Source: Xylogone sp. PMI_703
Taxonomy: Eukaryota; Ascomycota; Leotiomycetes
Direction of reading: 5' to 3'
Length of the DNA: 64,000 bases
Assembly (NCBI GenBank): GCA_021399445.1
Contig: JAJTUQ010000003.1
Location: 5,208,001 to 5,272,000, forward strand
Shown: positions 34,472 to 45,668 of the stretch, piece by piece
Layout: the number at the start of each line of letters is the position of its first letter
Position numbering within the stretch: position 1 is the first letter of the stretch
Notes under the pieces: model-generated
What the model was told of the DNA's origin: nothing
What the model saw: only the letters and a program-made list of their open reading frames with translations
Database searches by the model: none
Position numbers and translations under genes: made by a program

Positions 34472-36586
34472 TCATCTTAAAAAGTTGTTATCCAGAAACA
34501 AACCGTAACAGTCGGATAAGAACCATATTTCCGGAAAATTTTCTCCTATGGAGGTGTCCGGTACCATGTCATATATTGGATCGAACGAATGTGGTCGCAG
34601 CTGTTGCCAATTTCTGTGATACTCTACCAAGGAGAGATAGTCGTCGTTATTATATCGATGCTCGCCATAGCAATACATGAGAACATCAGCACAGTGCACG
34701 ACAATTCTGTGAGCCCAAGAACAGTCGTCCGTTGGCTCTAGCGATCGATACGCATCGCATGCTGCTAAAGAAAGCCGAAATGGACGTTGCTTCAGAAAGG
34801 AAAAATAAACTTCCTGTCTGTAAGCTACTCGAAATGAAGCTCTTCGAAGGCCAGTATCATGAACACTGAGATCGGCTTGCGCGTCAAGAAAGACTTGAGT
34901 ACCTTTTAGCCCTGTCTCCCAATTACCTTCTCCTAGCGGTTCTATCACATGCAATTAGGGAAAGGAGTTCTATTTAAATTCCATCTTGACTCACCATCTA
35001 CTTCATCATAAAAGCGAAGAAGAATAGATGCAGCAAGTAGATTTTCATCATACACTGCTTCTTCATTATTAGACATCTCCATTAGGCATTCAATGCACCT
35101 GCTATGGTCCTCAACGGCGGTCTCTATCTTTAGATTAGGCAGGCGCTTGCCCAGATATTCCACTTCGTTGCCTTTTCTGTACTGCTCAAGGCGACAGAGA
35201 TGCCTTGCAGAGGCTGTATACATGGCATTTAAGAGGGCTGGACATTGGCGGGCTCTTTGAGGGACTGTGAGGGAAAAGTTACGCTCTGGATCGCACAAGT
35301 CGAACTATAATCGTCAATTATTGGATCTAATCATAGTTTACAAAGTAAACGAGGGATATCTTTTATGATACTCACCCAGCAAGCTAGATTATCAATGAAA
35401 TAACGAGTAAGGCATGCTTCCTGAAGATTTGCACGAGGCCAATATCCCAGAGCACCTGGACCGGAGGAACTACGTGCATTTTCCGAATCCAGCGGCGAGC
35501 TAATCACGCCTTGAGGAGTGAAGCCATGGATATCTGATAAATCCGCAGCACGGAGTAAGGAGTCAATAGAGTTTTCTTGGGTAGCGCGGAAACTCGTATC
35601 AAATGTTCCAGTAGCAGTAGCTTGGGGAGAATTGAAGGAGGGAGGAGAGTGGAAGCTCGTGGCATCGGATGTGTGGGCCGAGAGACTTCTGGAGGTATCT
35701 GGAGAACCTAGATGTACGCTGACATTAGCAGGCGCTGAGCTCCAGATACTGGAGTCAATTGTGGTGACATGGTCCTTCGTGGCGACATTTGTGGCTGGCG
35801 GGTTCCACTGCGAGGTACTATGGTCCTGGTTCACAGAAATGTGGCTGACGGCAGGTTTGGCTATGTTCGGTGTCTCTCCATGGAAGTAGAGCGAACTAGA
35901 TCCGTAGCTCACAGGGAGGTTATTCTCGTCGTAGGAGGCCTTTTGGTAAATCTCTTCGAGCTCCGGCGTCTCATCCACGAACTCGGAACAAACTGTATCC
36001 CTATATTAGCAAAGATTTCTGATTTGAGAATGGCCACGCAATATTATGAAAACAAATGACTGAAAAGTATATAAGAGCCTGAAAAAGTTTAAACCGAAAC
36101 ATACTTCTTCCAGATAGCTTGACCCAGGGCTGGTCCTTGGCAAACTCGGAATCAAGTCTAGCGCTAGATCCATGCCGAAAGATAGACTTGGCTGATCCCG
36201 GTGCTACAGGTTCTGCTTCTAATAGGATATTTAGCTAGCTTGTTATGAACCTTGCAGGATCTCTTGCAGGCAAATAAGCGCATCACATTCCCGGTGTAAG
36301 ATAGTCCAATTGGCCAGGTCTTGACAGGGAATGAAGACGGGGCAGAAAGACACAACACGTGGAGCTCACGTGGTGGCATTCAGGGTTCATAACCACTTAC
36401 CATTTCCACCCGCGCTCGCACTCACGCGGCTACTATCCTTGCCATTGCCATTGCCATTGCCGCTACTGCTATTTCGTCGTGTTGCGGTAGAGCTGTGGCC
36501 ACGGTCAGCAGGAAGCACTTTCAGACTTCACTAGCAGGGGAATATGATAGCACTCACGTCTGTCCACCCTCTCCCGACGGCGGCAT
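34472..36586 (-). CDS. Fungal_trans_2-type regulator without a visible zinc cluster
   Basis: Six exons close in frame: 36586-36558, 36492-36401, 36218-36105, 35992-35376, 35304-34995 and 34941-34472, giving 543 aa. The last three exons are firm; the first three rest on splice sites and matching phases. The middle region has the linker usual in C6 regulators before the effector half ([20 protein letters not shown], then [12 protein letters not shown]), a Ser/Thr/Pro-rich stretch, and then [24 protein letters not shown] and the Fungal_trans_2 helices. Where homologues normally carry the Cys6 DNA-binding domain, this N-terminus is a Ser/Gly/Asn-rich tail (GNGNGNG) with no CX2CX6C. A missed exon in the 182-nt intron 36219-36400 was looked for and not found. 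It could be a regulator that works by dimerising with a zinc-cluster partner, or a decayed one. Confidence 0.7.
36441..36458. repeat. Hexamer repeat (GCCATT)3 in coding exon
   Basis: Three tandem GCCATT units on the plus strand encode Asn-Gly dipeptides in the N-terminal tail of the minus-strand regulator. Such a run could change length by slippage. Confidence 0.5.
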
Positions 36587-37183
36587 CTAGAGACAGCTAA
36601 AGTGCGTCACCAAAGCTTCTCACAGCATCTATGACGTTGTTGCAGCTAGCCCTTGGAGCATCGCAGGATTACTGTCGCAGCTGCAGCGATATCCGCTTCC
36701 AGTCAACTACAGCGGTACCGGGGAATGAGTTGACCGCGCAATGCTGCTAGATCTAGATCACACTCTAGATCCCGATCTGAAGAGATTGTATTGAGCAAGT
36801 AGACAGGTGAGAGAATTGCCTGCGGAGGGGACGATGAGGAAATTTATCAACGGAACTTCCCCAGCTGGGTAAGTTGCCTCTTACACACAAATTGCGGGGT
36901 CCCCGCGGTCGGCTGCTGCCGGCGTTTGACGCTTCTCTTCTCATGCTGATTACTTAATGACGACCCAAAGAGAACTATAGGTCCAAGGATATACTGAAAG
37001 AGACATTAGAAGCTACATCTTTATTCTAGCGTCTTGTTGAGCTGGAAAAGATTTCAAACAGGGTTTTGCATATCTGACTTGCTGCTTATCATACCTTCCT
37101 ACTTTATCATCTGCGAATACTAAACAACAGGTACGTAATTCTATTCTAGATGTATCTTGTATGTCGTTCACTTAAATAACATT
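36587..37183. promoter_or_regulatory. Intergenic with a CGGTACCG palindrome
   Basis: About 600 bases upstream of the regulator and downstream of the second permease. An 8-base palindrome CGGTACCG at 36713-36720 has the same CGGTA/TACCG arms as the sites at 31423 and 39278. Nothing else is recognised. Confidence 0.3.
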
Positions 37184-38903
37184 TTAAAGCACATAACGAA
37201 ATGCCTTGTTCTCCTTATCCGTTAGGTCCAAGAATTCAGCATTAGTTACACCTTCGTTCGCATGCTCTCCCGCTGCTGCTGCCCTATCACGTTTCTTATT
37301 CTCCCTGTCGTTCAGATACCAGAATCCAGCAAGTACAACAATGGAGACAATCCATAAAATAATGGATGATATCTTAGCGTTGTGGTAGTATGGTCCGTCA
37401 CGAAATGTTTGCGGGCCAACAAAATACGCAACACCTTGTGCTGCGAAAATAATTGAGTTCGACGACGCCTTCTTCGTCGTTCCGAGAACATTTGACGAGA
37501 TCATAGAGATAACAATGAACCAAGATGCCGCGCTTGAACCTGTCATTATGAAATAGGCAGCCAGTTGACCATTTCTGTTATATAACGGACTGACACTTCC
37601 TAATCCCACAAAGAGACTCACTCCGAAGAGTGCTATCACGCTAACAAGAATCGCGGCGCCACTTCTGAGTTTTGTTCTATCTGCGATGTATCCGAAGCCA
37701 AAATTGCAAATGAATGTGATGGCGCCTTGAGGAAGCGCAAGTAAGAGGGTTGTCTTGGTGTCAAAGCCCAGGGACTTAATTAGAATGGATGACAGTAAGA
37801 CCAATCCAGCTACAGGAATCTGAGATGACAGCACGAACACAACGTACATCCAGGTCTATTTCAAACAGTCAGCTTGTCTCTAATGATGGATGAATAAAGG
37901 ATTATTATCATACTCGGTAATCCGTCCACGCTTCAATAAGCTGGTACCTCTTGTATTGAGTCGAACCAACGCCTTGGTGATTGTTTCGGAGCCGCTCAAC
38001 TGCCAGCGTCTTTTCTTCTTCAGTGAAAAATCGGGCCGTGACTGCAGATCCTGCCATGAAGTATAACATGCACATTCCGTAGACAACAGACAGAAGACCG
38101 GTACAAAGAGCCAGGATTTTCCAGCTAGTGAACGTGGAATTCGGGTGCTTCTCCTGTCCTGCCACACAGCCGTATGCAATGATTCCACCGAGGGTCGTAG
38201 CAACACCAGTCATGCTAGACCACAGTCCAACACGGGTGCCGTGCTCATACTTGCGGTACCAAGCCGCGGTAATCATCGAAAAGCCGCAATTAATTGACGC
38301 TTCTAGACTTCCCAAGACGACCCGTTGTATCATAAGGCCGGCAAAGTTTTGGCACGCAGCCATGCAAGCAAGAACCGCTCCCCAGGCTATCACACAGCAA
38401 GCAATATACTTGGCTGGAGGGAAAATTTGAAACATACGGTTATGAATTGGAACGGCGGGGATATAGCCAGCATAATAGATTGATCCAACCCAAGTATATT
38501 GGCTAGAACTGAGGTGAGTGTCCTGCTGGAGACCCATAACACCAGCATAGGTGAGACTGCAATGATGTTAATCTCGGTAAGACGGTTTGCTTAGGGAATG
38601 GTCATATTTTACTTACATTCCTTTGTCAAGATATTGAAGAATATAGAGACCTAAGAGCCATGGAAGGACATAGGTATCAATTTTTCTGAGAAGATACTTG
38701 TTGGTCTTTTCATCGATCTCAATGGTTTCCGTACTGGCATATGCATAGGCTTTGTCGACTCCTTTGATATCGGCTCCTTTGAGAACAGCAACATGACCAG
38801 GCTCAACATCTAAGACAGGGGAAGGAGCTTCGGCTTTCTCAACCTTAATATCGGATTCAGGGTTCCCCACGGGAGAGCTGGTGACCTCAGGAGATTTCTC
38901 CAT
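37184..38903 (-). CDS. MFS permease of the Dal5/anion:cation symporter family (second copy)
   Basis: A 12-helix organic-anion importer. Exons 38903-38617, 38556-37914 and 37855-37184 give 533 aa (introns of 60 and 58 nt). A polar N-terminus of about 85 residues precedes the first helix (YVLPWLLGLYILQYLDKG). Family segments include LTYAGVMGLQQDTHLSSSQYTW, RVVLGSLEASINCGF, GLWSSMTGVATTLGGIIAYG and the loop FFTEEEKTLAVERLR. The C-terminus ends FRYVL like the permease at 23.3 kb, so the two may recognise related substrates. It is divergent from the 2OG oxygenase with 669 bases between, suggesting shared control. Confidence 0.92.
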
Positions 38904-39572
38904 TGTTTATTTCACAGCGCCTGGGGGGAGGAATGAGAGAATTTGCGTTTGCAAACTGCACCAGCAATGTCACTCTGCTAGGTTTTCATCATGAGTAATT
39001 AGGCCTTTTAATAGAATATCAATCTTGTTCTCCTTATCTTGTTTCAGGCGGGCGTTGTGTATACCACATAAGCTGGAGATAATCCTACCGGGGTCTTGCG
39101 CGATTGCCGCTATCTCCCTCCACTTTCAGATGTACAAGGAATGTTGCGCTGACCATTCTACGGTTCTACAACTTTTCCAACTACCGGCCGCCGGCTGCCC
39201 GTCGCCCATGTCATTTTGTTTAAGCAGATCCCATCTTTCAACGTGCCTTTTTCTAGAAAGATATGTGGTTGGTGAGTCGGTAGTGATACCGAGTGGTCTA
39301 TTCTCTGTCGGCCAACTTATCTCTGATACTCCCACTTTCAGATTGAGCGCTTGCGCTTGGCCCGCGAATAACGACTGATAAGTAGTTGGTATTAACACCT
39401 ACCTAAAAGTATATCTGTTAGAAGTATAGGATATCGGCACTTTGATCCGACAAGAAGCCTACAGTTCGGCTTATAAATACTGAGCCGCAATCATCATCGG
39501 TATAGAAAGGGAAACTTGGCATTTGTTACCCCATTTTTGGCAATCGCTTGTCCACAATCATCATCTTTCAAG
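38904..39572. promoter_or_regulatory. Divergent promoter of permease and 2OG oxygenase
   Basis: About 670 bases between two divergent starts. It holds the inverted repeat at 39278-39291 (CGGTA-GTGA-TACCG) and no supportable gene. Confidence 0.45.
39278..39291. promoter_or_regulatory. Inverted repeat CGGTA-N4-TACCG, candidate operator
   Basis: Perfect 5-base arms with a 4-base spacer lie between two divergent cluster genes. The arms share their first five bases with the longer palindrome of the CPR/P450 promoter, though the spacing differs. Confidence 0.35.
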
Positions 39573-40779
39573 ATGGAGTCCAAAGAGCAGAAGGTAGGAT
39601 GCGTCCTACTGTTAATCTTTGCTTAATGATAATGGAGTATGTCTAACAGAATTGATAGTACGTTTACTACCACGCTGGCGGAAAGCGAGGTAGCCGTCCC
39701 GTTCTAACTGGTGCCAATGCGAAAGAGACATTCAACTCGATTCCGGTCATCGATGTAGCAGGTATGTTTTCTGACTCTCTTGAAGAGCGCAAGAAGGTAG
39801 CAGTGGAGATTGGCAAGGCTGCTCGGGAAGTTGGATTCTTCTACGCCCAAAACCACAGCGTTTCAGACAAGACCATCGACAGGACTTTCGATGCTATCCA
39901 GAAATTCTTTGCTATGCCCCTCGAAGATAAGATGGAAGTACACATTCATAAATCAAGCGTTGTTCGTGGATACGAACCACTCTTCGAGACAAAAATGGAT
40001 CCAAACAGCAAAGGAGGCAAGTGCTGCTCCAATATTTCGTTATGGCATCAGTCTGACCGGATTATGAATTAGATATGAAAGAGGCTTACACAATGGGCGA
40101 TGATGCTCACGAGCCAGAGCAAAATGCTCCGTTCACTCCAGGTCCAGAAGACCCCAAGAAGAATATCTGGCCCAGCGCGCAACCGGAGTTCCGTCCCGCA
40201 ATGTATGAATACTACAAAGAAATAATGGCCTTCTCAAAGAAGATGATGCAAATCTTTGCCCTCTCTCTTGACCTGCCTGAGACATACTTCGATAACGCTA
40301 CTAAATTCCCCATGGCCGGCATCCGTATCCTTCATTACCCTCCACAGCCGGTCAAAGGCGGCGAAGACATCGGACTAGGAGCGCATACCGACTACGATTT
40401 ATTCACATTAGTCTGCCAAGGTCAAGTTGAAGCACTTGAGATTCTCAATGCTAACGGTATCTGGATACCTGCCCCTCCCAAGCCAAAAACGTTCGTTGTG
40501 AATATCGGTGATTTCCTTCAACGGATCACCAATAACGAGTTCAAGTCAACTGTGCACCGAGTAGTAAACAAGAGTGGTGAGGAGAGATATTCTATGCCGT
40601 TCTTCTTCTCTCCAGACCGCGACGCCACGTTAGCTGTATTGCCATCATGCAGAAAGGAAGGCGAGGAGTACGAGGAGGTAAATGCGGGAGAGTACTTCCG
40701 ACAGAGGCTGTTGGCAGCCAGATATCAGCACCCGGCTGCCAAGATGGAGCAGGCCAAGGCCGTCTCAGCGACAGCTTAG
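39573..40779 (+). CDS. 2-oxoglutarate/Fe(II)-dependent oxygenase
   Basis: Isopenicillin-N-synthase-type non-haem iron oxygenase; family members hydroxylate, desaturate or demethylate small molecules using 2-oxoglutarate. Exons 39573-39593, 39659-40016 and 40073-40779 give 361 aa. Exon 1 is only seven codons (MESKEQK). The DIOX_N part (IPVIDVAG, AAREVGFFYAQNHSV, ALSLDLPE) precedes the catalytic core with iron ligands H231 and D233 (AHTDYD) and H288 (TVHRVV), plus the co-substrate Arg of ERYSM. The second intron (40017-40072) begins GCAAGT, a GC-AG intron; the nearby GT does not keep the frame. Divergent from a Dal5-type permease, and probably part of the same oxidative cluster as the P450. Confidence 0.93.
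40017..40072 (+). other. GC-AG intron in the 2OG oxygenase gene
   Basis: GCAAGT...AATTAG, 56 nt. Removing it joins NSKG to DMKEAYTM in frame, as expected for the family. Use of the only nearby GT (40021) leaves the downstream frame broken. Confidence 0.7.
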
Positions 40780-41161
40780 AATCAATGTTTCAAAATGTAA
40801 ATAAAAAATATACAAAAGCATTTAGGAAATAAGTTATTAGTCTCCGTTGAGTGAAATAAGATTGTAAATACCCTTAGCTCTTAGTTAATTTCACTCATGG
40901 CCGTATCCTACAGGATAGCTAACAACCTTTAGTTGTTTGCATCAAGATCTGTATACGGAGAGCTCATCCTGCGAGATAAGTACAAAAAGGTTTACAGTGA
41001 TTATATATCCACATTGTATTATTCATAAATTTGTGGTGTTGATTAGATATGTATATTAATGATCAGAAATCTGTTAACCAATCTTAATCATTCTGACAAA
41101 AACCATAAGAATCGCGTTTAGGGCGACTTTTAAACGCGATATATAATACTTTATCGGATAT
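40780..41161. other. Convergent intergenic region, AT-rich
   Basis: About 380 bases between two converging genes, rich in A/T. It must hold both polyadenylation regions. No gene or repeat is recognised. Confidence 0.35.
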
Positions 41162-44100
41162 TTAATCTATCAATATCTCAGGGAAGTGAGGCTCTGGGAA
41201 ATCGAAGAAGGCTTCGAGACATTTCCAACATATAGGACTTTCGTCAAGAACCCCAACAGCGTGCCCTTTATCTTGCTGTACCAATAAAGTCAATGCTGCA
41301 AGCCGTGCCGACCAATTTTTATGGGCTCGTACCATTGACTTTCGTCCACGGCGGGGTTTGAGTAAGTCCTGCCAGGAATCTATAGCCATGATACGTGCAT
41401 CTCGACTGCGAGTCATTGGCTGTTCGCACATGCAATATATATATGGAATACGGTAGACTAGGTCCTTTTCAATACCTAGCAAATTAAGGTCTGCAACATG
41501 CTGTCCCTTGGTATCCAACAACGATACAACAGACTGTAAATAGTATATTCCCTGATCGACGTTATCTCGGTCTGTGAGGACTATTGGCATTCGCTGGCCT
41601 GTGAATCGGAGATGAAACGAAGATCCTTCAAATTTATCTTCTCTCTCGTAGTTATATGTTCTTCCATACTGTGTAGCGATTTCGTTTCTTGGTGGACGAA
41701 TGGATGGTTTTCCGCTAGGGGGGTGCATTAAATTCAGCCCTGGGAATCCGACATTGCCAACCAGATGTCGTACTTCTCTCCCCAGAGGATGCTTGCAAGG
41801 ATCTGACAGGAATATACTAGGAACAAATATGGAATTATCCGAACTTATCGCAATTACCTCTGCAAAATTATGAGGCTCAAGGTTGGAATTTCCGGTCTGC
41901 ATCATGGCTATACAAGCAAGAGTATGTTCTCGGTCCATAAGCTCAAGTAGTTCTCCTATTCCTCGAGGTTCTCCTTCAGTTGACGCTGCTAATGATTTAG
42001 ATATATTTGTCCAGTATGCTTCAAGCACTGGATACGCTACAGCGTCAATAGAAATGGTTGCCCCGGGTAAAGTCTTGTAGATATCAACAATTACACCAAC
42101 AAGTTCCAATGAGGTAAGCCACGATAGTGGAGGGGGAGACGAAATCAGGTCAAAAATCATATCAGCGGCGCGTCCATGAGAGTAATCCCAATCCAGTCCT
42201 CCAGGGACTATTGCTTCCTCCTTCATTATGAGTGGTGATCGTGATCTAACTCGTGAAATGAATTGAATGTAATCCCAAATGCGGATTTTAGAAGGTGATG
42301 AACTTTGCAGCCATTCTAAACCATCAGCTGGGGAGACTGATTGAGAATGGCTTCTAAAGAAATAACGGTCATTAAATATGGTAGATGAGCCAGCCAAAGC
42401 ACCGTCCTTTATGAATAACTGAAAAGGGCTCCATCGAGACTTGGTACTGTTCCATTCGACAAATACTGTCTCATATTCCTGGCCATTCCATTCATCTGTC
42501 TCAAAGCAAGAGTAATTCAAGTTAAGATCTAAGCCTGCGGAGCTACTGCAGCAAACACTCGTACCGTTAAATATTTTAGGTGCAGATGTCCATACAAGGT
42601 TTTGTTCTGAGTTAAATGAAAAAGCTGACTCGTTGAATCTGAAGCAATATTCTTCTCTTGACTTAATGCTTGACATACGTGATTCCAAGTCTACTTCGTC
42701 CATTCGCCCCAGTCGAGTACCGGCAATACTGTGGCAGGGATGGTCACAAATACTTCCCACTGTATGTTTTCTTGCACGAGTGACAGCATACGGAATCCAT
42801 CTCGCATAGTGCTGCTTGCCCTGATGTTCGTGTGGAATTACGGTAGCATACTCTTCATAGCAATAGCGATCTCTCAGCTCTGAGTACTTTATGATCGCGT
42901 CTCCGTCTTTTAAGCCCATCTGCAGTGCCAGTTGACGTAGGAACGTAATTCCTGCATCAATATCGAGAGGCTCACTAAGGCTTTCCATGACTGAAGGGTT
43001 ACATAATCCAAAATACGGCTGCATTTGCTGGGGATCGATAATTCCATTTGTGAGAAATACCTCCATCCGGGATGCACCATGATTCAAGCAATCTTCATAT
43101 GTACGGAAAAGCTGCCCTTCAGATGTTAATATAGAATTGGCAGCTTCCGCAAGTGTGCATAACCAGCTTGTTGGAGCTTTTAGCGCTATGGGAGAAGCAT
43201 CACGAGGTGGCGACTCTTCTAGATAGGTCCAAAGCCCGGAGACCCATCGTATAGCATCACGCCAATCGGACTCATCAATATCCCACGCACTCAAAACCGC
43301 ACCTAGAACTAGGATTTGGAACTGTGAGACATTTACTCGGGATCTATCTTCGATACTTTCAACTCGCACAGGATCTCCATAAAATCGCAAGTGGGACAGA
43401 GCTAATGACCAGTGAGGACCTTGATTCCCTTTGTATGTTGCAATTTCATTCAGGCCCAAAGTTAATCTTGCCGGCTTATTAGCGAAGAGAGGATCATGGA
43501 AACAAACATTACACGGTGAACTCCCAAAAACGACAAGGTCGGGGAACAGATGCCACGACGATATTGCGTACAGAATAAATCCATCATTCACTTGCTGCGA
43601 TACACCATTTAGATGTTTCTCAAGACATTCCATTGCCGAAGTCCAGGTTTCGATTATATTTTGATATGTTGACCGGGTGCTGCCTGTCTGTAGAGAGACA
43701 TTTTTAACAATCAGAAGAAACTGATCGCGTTGAAATTCCCGAGCTTTATCAGCTTGTGCTAACCAAGCTCGAGCACTCATGTCTAATTTAGCAAGCTCCT
43801 CTCGTGAAAACTCTTGTAGCGCAGCAGCTATGGTGGTATCAGAAAAATTGCGGGGATGTGGAAAAGCCTCAAGCACCTCAGCCTTTCTTGCCTCCACAAT
43901 TTCCACCCAGATGGCTGTAGACTTTTTGGCATCCCAAGCCCGAGCAAGCATACAAGAGAGTAAATGAACGCCATAAGCAGGAGTACCGGAGGTTGCTGCA
44001 GCCCATAGAGATGTGATATCGGCACCGATGTAGTCTCGAAATGGCCCGTCTAGAACTGTGCCGCTTGGGTTGATCCCTGGTTCCTTAAGTATCTCATGGA

Positions 44101-44437
44101 CGCGTGTCCCATACGCTGTCAAGAGCTCTGGTGTATCCGGTATAACTTGCTGAAACAGCCAGGCGAGCTTTCTAGCCGTACGATGAGCGCTTCCATACTC
44201 AGCATCTTGTCGCCTCAGCGGTGATAGAGCTTGACGAATTGGTCGAAATGCTTCTAGTGGTACGGACCCCTGTATCGTGAAATCGGAACTAAACTGGACC
44301 AAACCAAGACTAGCTTCTAGTGAAGCTGACGCCATGGAGCTTATAAATTTACCTACGGACGACATTTTTCCTACTGAATCACTGAAATAAGATTTGTTAT
44401 TGTCGTTGTTGGAAGTTGAGCCCGACGAGGCTCTCAT
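41162..44437 (-). CDS. Large fungal protein of unknown function, divergent from the ankyrin gene
   Basis: An intact single frame of about 1091 codons from the ATG at 44437; the frame opens further at a GTG (44485), and an upstream exon using the TTAAG acceptor just before it is possible. I do not recognise a characterised domain. The protein is rich in Trp and Cys and has no signal peptide or clear membrane helix. The C-terminal quarter contains CMCEQPMTRSRDARIMA and a terminal ICWKCLEAFF, a possible metal-binding or structural CX2C. From memory of fungal genomes, proteins of this style occur widely in Pezizomycotina as hypothetical proteins. It is divergent from a membrane-ankyrin gene with 1.2 kb between. 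I infer, without proof, that the two may work together. Confidence 0.75.
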   Translation of the reverse strand: MRASSGSTSNNDNNKSYFSDSVGKMSSVGKFISSMASASLEASLGLVQFSSDFTIQGSVPLEAFRPIRQALSPLRRQDAEYGSAHRTARKLAWLFQQVIPDTPELLTAYGTRVHEILKEPGINPSGTVLDGPFRDYIGADITSLWAAATSGTPAYGVHLLSCMLARAWDAKKSTAIWVEIVEARKAEVLEAFPHPRNFSDTTIAAALQEFSREELAKLDMSARAWLAQADKAREFQRDQFLLIVKNVSLQTGSTRSTYQNIIETWTSAMECLEKHLNGVSQQVNDGFILYAISSWHLFPDLVVFGSSPCNVCFHDPLFANKPARLTLGLNEIATYKGNQGPHWSLALSHLRFYGDPVRVESIEDRSRVNVSQFQILVLGAVLSAWDIDESDWRDAIRWVSGLWTYLEESPPRDASPIALKAPTSWLCTLAEAANSILTSEGQLFRTYEDCLNHGASRMEVFLTNGIIDPQQMQPYFGLCNPSVMESLSEPLDIDAGITFLRQLALQMGLKDGDAIIKYSELRDRYCYEEYATVIPHEHQGKQHYARWIPYAVTRARKHTVGSICDHPCHSIAGTRLGRMDEVDLESRMSSIKSREEYCFRFNESAFSFNSEQNLVWTSAPKIFNGTSVCCSSSAGLDLNLNYSCFETDEWNGQEYETVFVEWNSTKSRWSPFQLFIKDGALAGSSTIFNDRYFFRSHSQSVSPADGLEWLQSSSPSKIRIWDYIQFISRVRSRSPLIMKEEAIVPGGLDWDYSHGRAADMIFDLISSPPPLSWLTSLELVGVIVDIYKTLPGATISIDAVAYPVLEAYWTNISKSLAASTEGEPRGIGELLELMDREHTLACIAMMQTGNSNLEPHNFAEVIAISSDNSIFVPSIFLSDPCKHPLGREVRHLVGNVGFPGLNLMHPPSGKPSIRPPRNEIATQYGRTYNYEREDKFEGSSFHLRFTGQRMPIVLTDRDNVDQGIYYLQSVVSLLDTKGQHVADLNLLGIEKDLVYRIPYIYCMCEQPMTRSRDARIMAIDSWQDLLKPRRGRKSMVRAHKNWSARLAALTLLVQQDKGHAVGVLDESPICWKCLEAFFDFPEPHFPEILID

Positions 44438-45668
44438 TCCATTCCACGTACACGTGGTAACATAGTTCCTGCTCAGTTGGGCCACAGGCTCTTAAGGCGA
44501 AAATAGCCAAACTTCCCTTGAGCAACATTAACAACCCTGTAATTTAATATAATTAAATGATTTTATTAACTATTTGCTTATTATTGGTTCCCATCACGTG
44601 AAAGTCACATGTACGTACACTAGACCTCGTTGGGCCTGGAAGCCGTAGCCGCAAGCTATCATCAATCTCTCAAACAATGCAATTGGCTTACTGTAATTAT
44701 AAGGACTATGTCATGCACGCATTATGGGAGTATACTGGCAATTACTATATTTTATATATATGATTAACTAACATCATAGTTTAAGTTTAAAGTTATATTT
44801 ATTAATATTATTAATACTCAAAAACTGAATCTACGGTTGAATCTATCGCCCCCCAATGGGAATGACTCTGTCACTTCTCGTGCAGGCGAACTCACTGTTT
44901 TCAATTTCTAGATCGTCAGTTTTCTATTCCTTCTTCTACTACGATTCAAGACTGCAGCTCCCCTGCTACCTTGAAGCACCAAGTTTCTAGGATACCTCTG
45001 CAGGCCACATCCACTTCTCGCGAGGCTATCACATTTACTCTCAACTAACCCAGGTGGGGTGGTGTAAATTCCATGGCCAACGCATCAACTGGCATGTCTC
45101 GCCTCGCTGTTCTATCGAGTCACTTAAAACTCCACTGGATAGCAATGCCCGCAAAATCGGCGGTGCTAACTTGCCCCTTGTTTTGGAAGGATTAATACTC
45201 AGCTGAAACTACCGCATTCTCCATATCATTATCCGGTCCTCGAATAGGATGGAGGCTCATGCAAGTAGTATCCAAAAGGCTGCCCAACAGACAACAATCA
45301 ATACCTCCCAGCCTTGCTACTGCTGGTGCCAAATGTTGCAGGGATGATTGACTCATCTACTGACAACCCAGCAATGGGCATGTCTTACTTTTTCCTGCAA
45401 GCGCGTAATGACCGGTTTGGCCAACCTACGTTGCATCTCAGATGCAGCGTACATCTCCCGCTAGAAGGCATGCGACCAATTGCAATATACAAGGCCGTCG
45501 CTTCTCACTATCCTCCAGCATATTACATGCACCTTGTTCTCACCTGGAGCATAGGATGCTGTACCCATCTACTTCGAGCGCAGTTAGTGTTTTTTTGATA
45601 GCAAATATTTTCTCTGAGAGCGGTTCCTGAATTCGATCGCCTACTTCACATTCGTGTTTATCGCCGAA
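44438..45668. promoter_or_regulatory. AT-rich divergent promoter region
   Basis: About 1.2 kb between the large unknown gene and the ankyrin gene. Bases 44540-44850 are extremely AT-rich. The plus-strand ORFs at 45314-45630 overlap in two frames and lack motifs. Confidence 0.35.
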
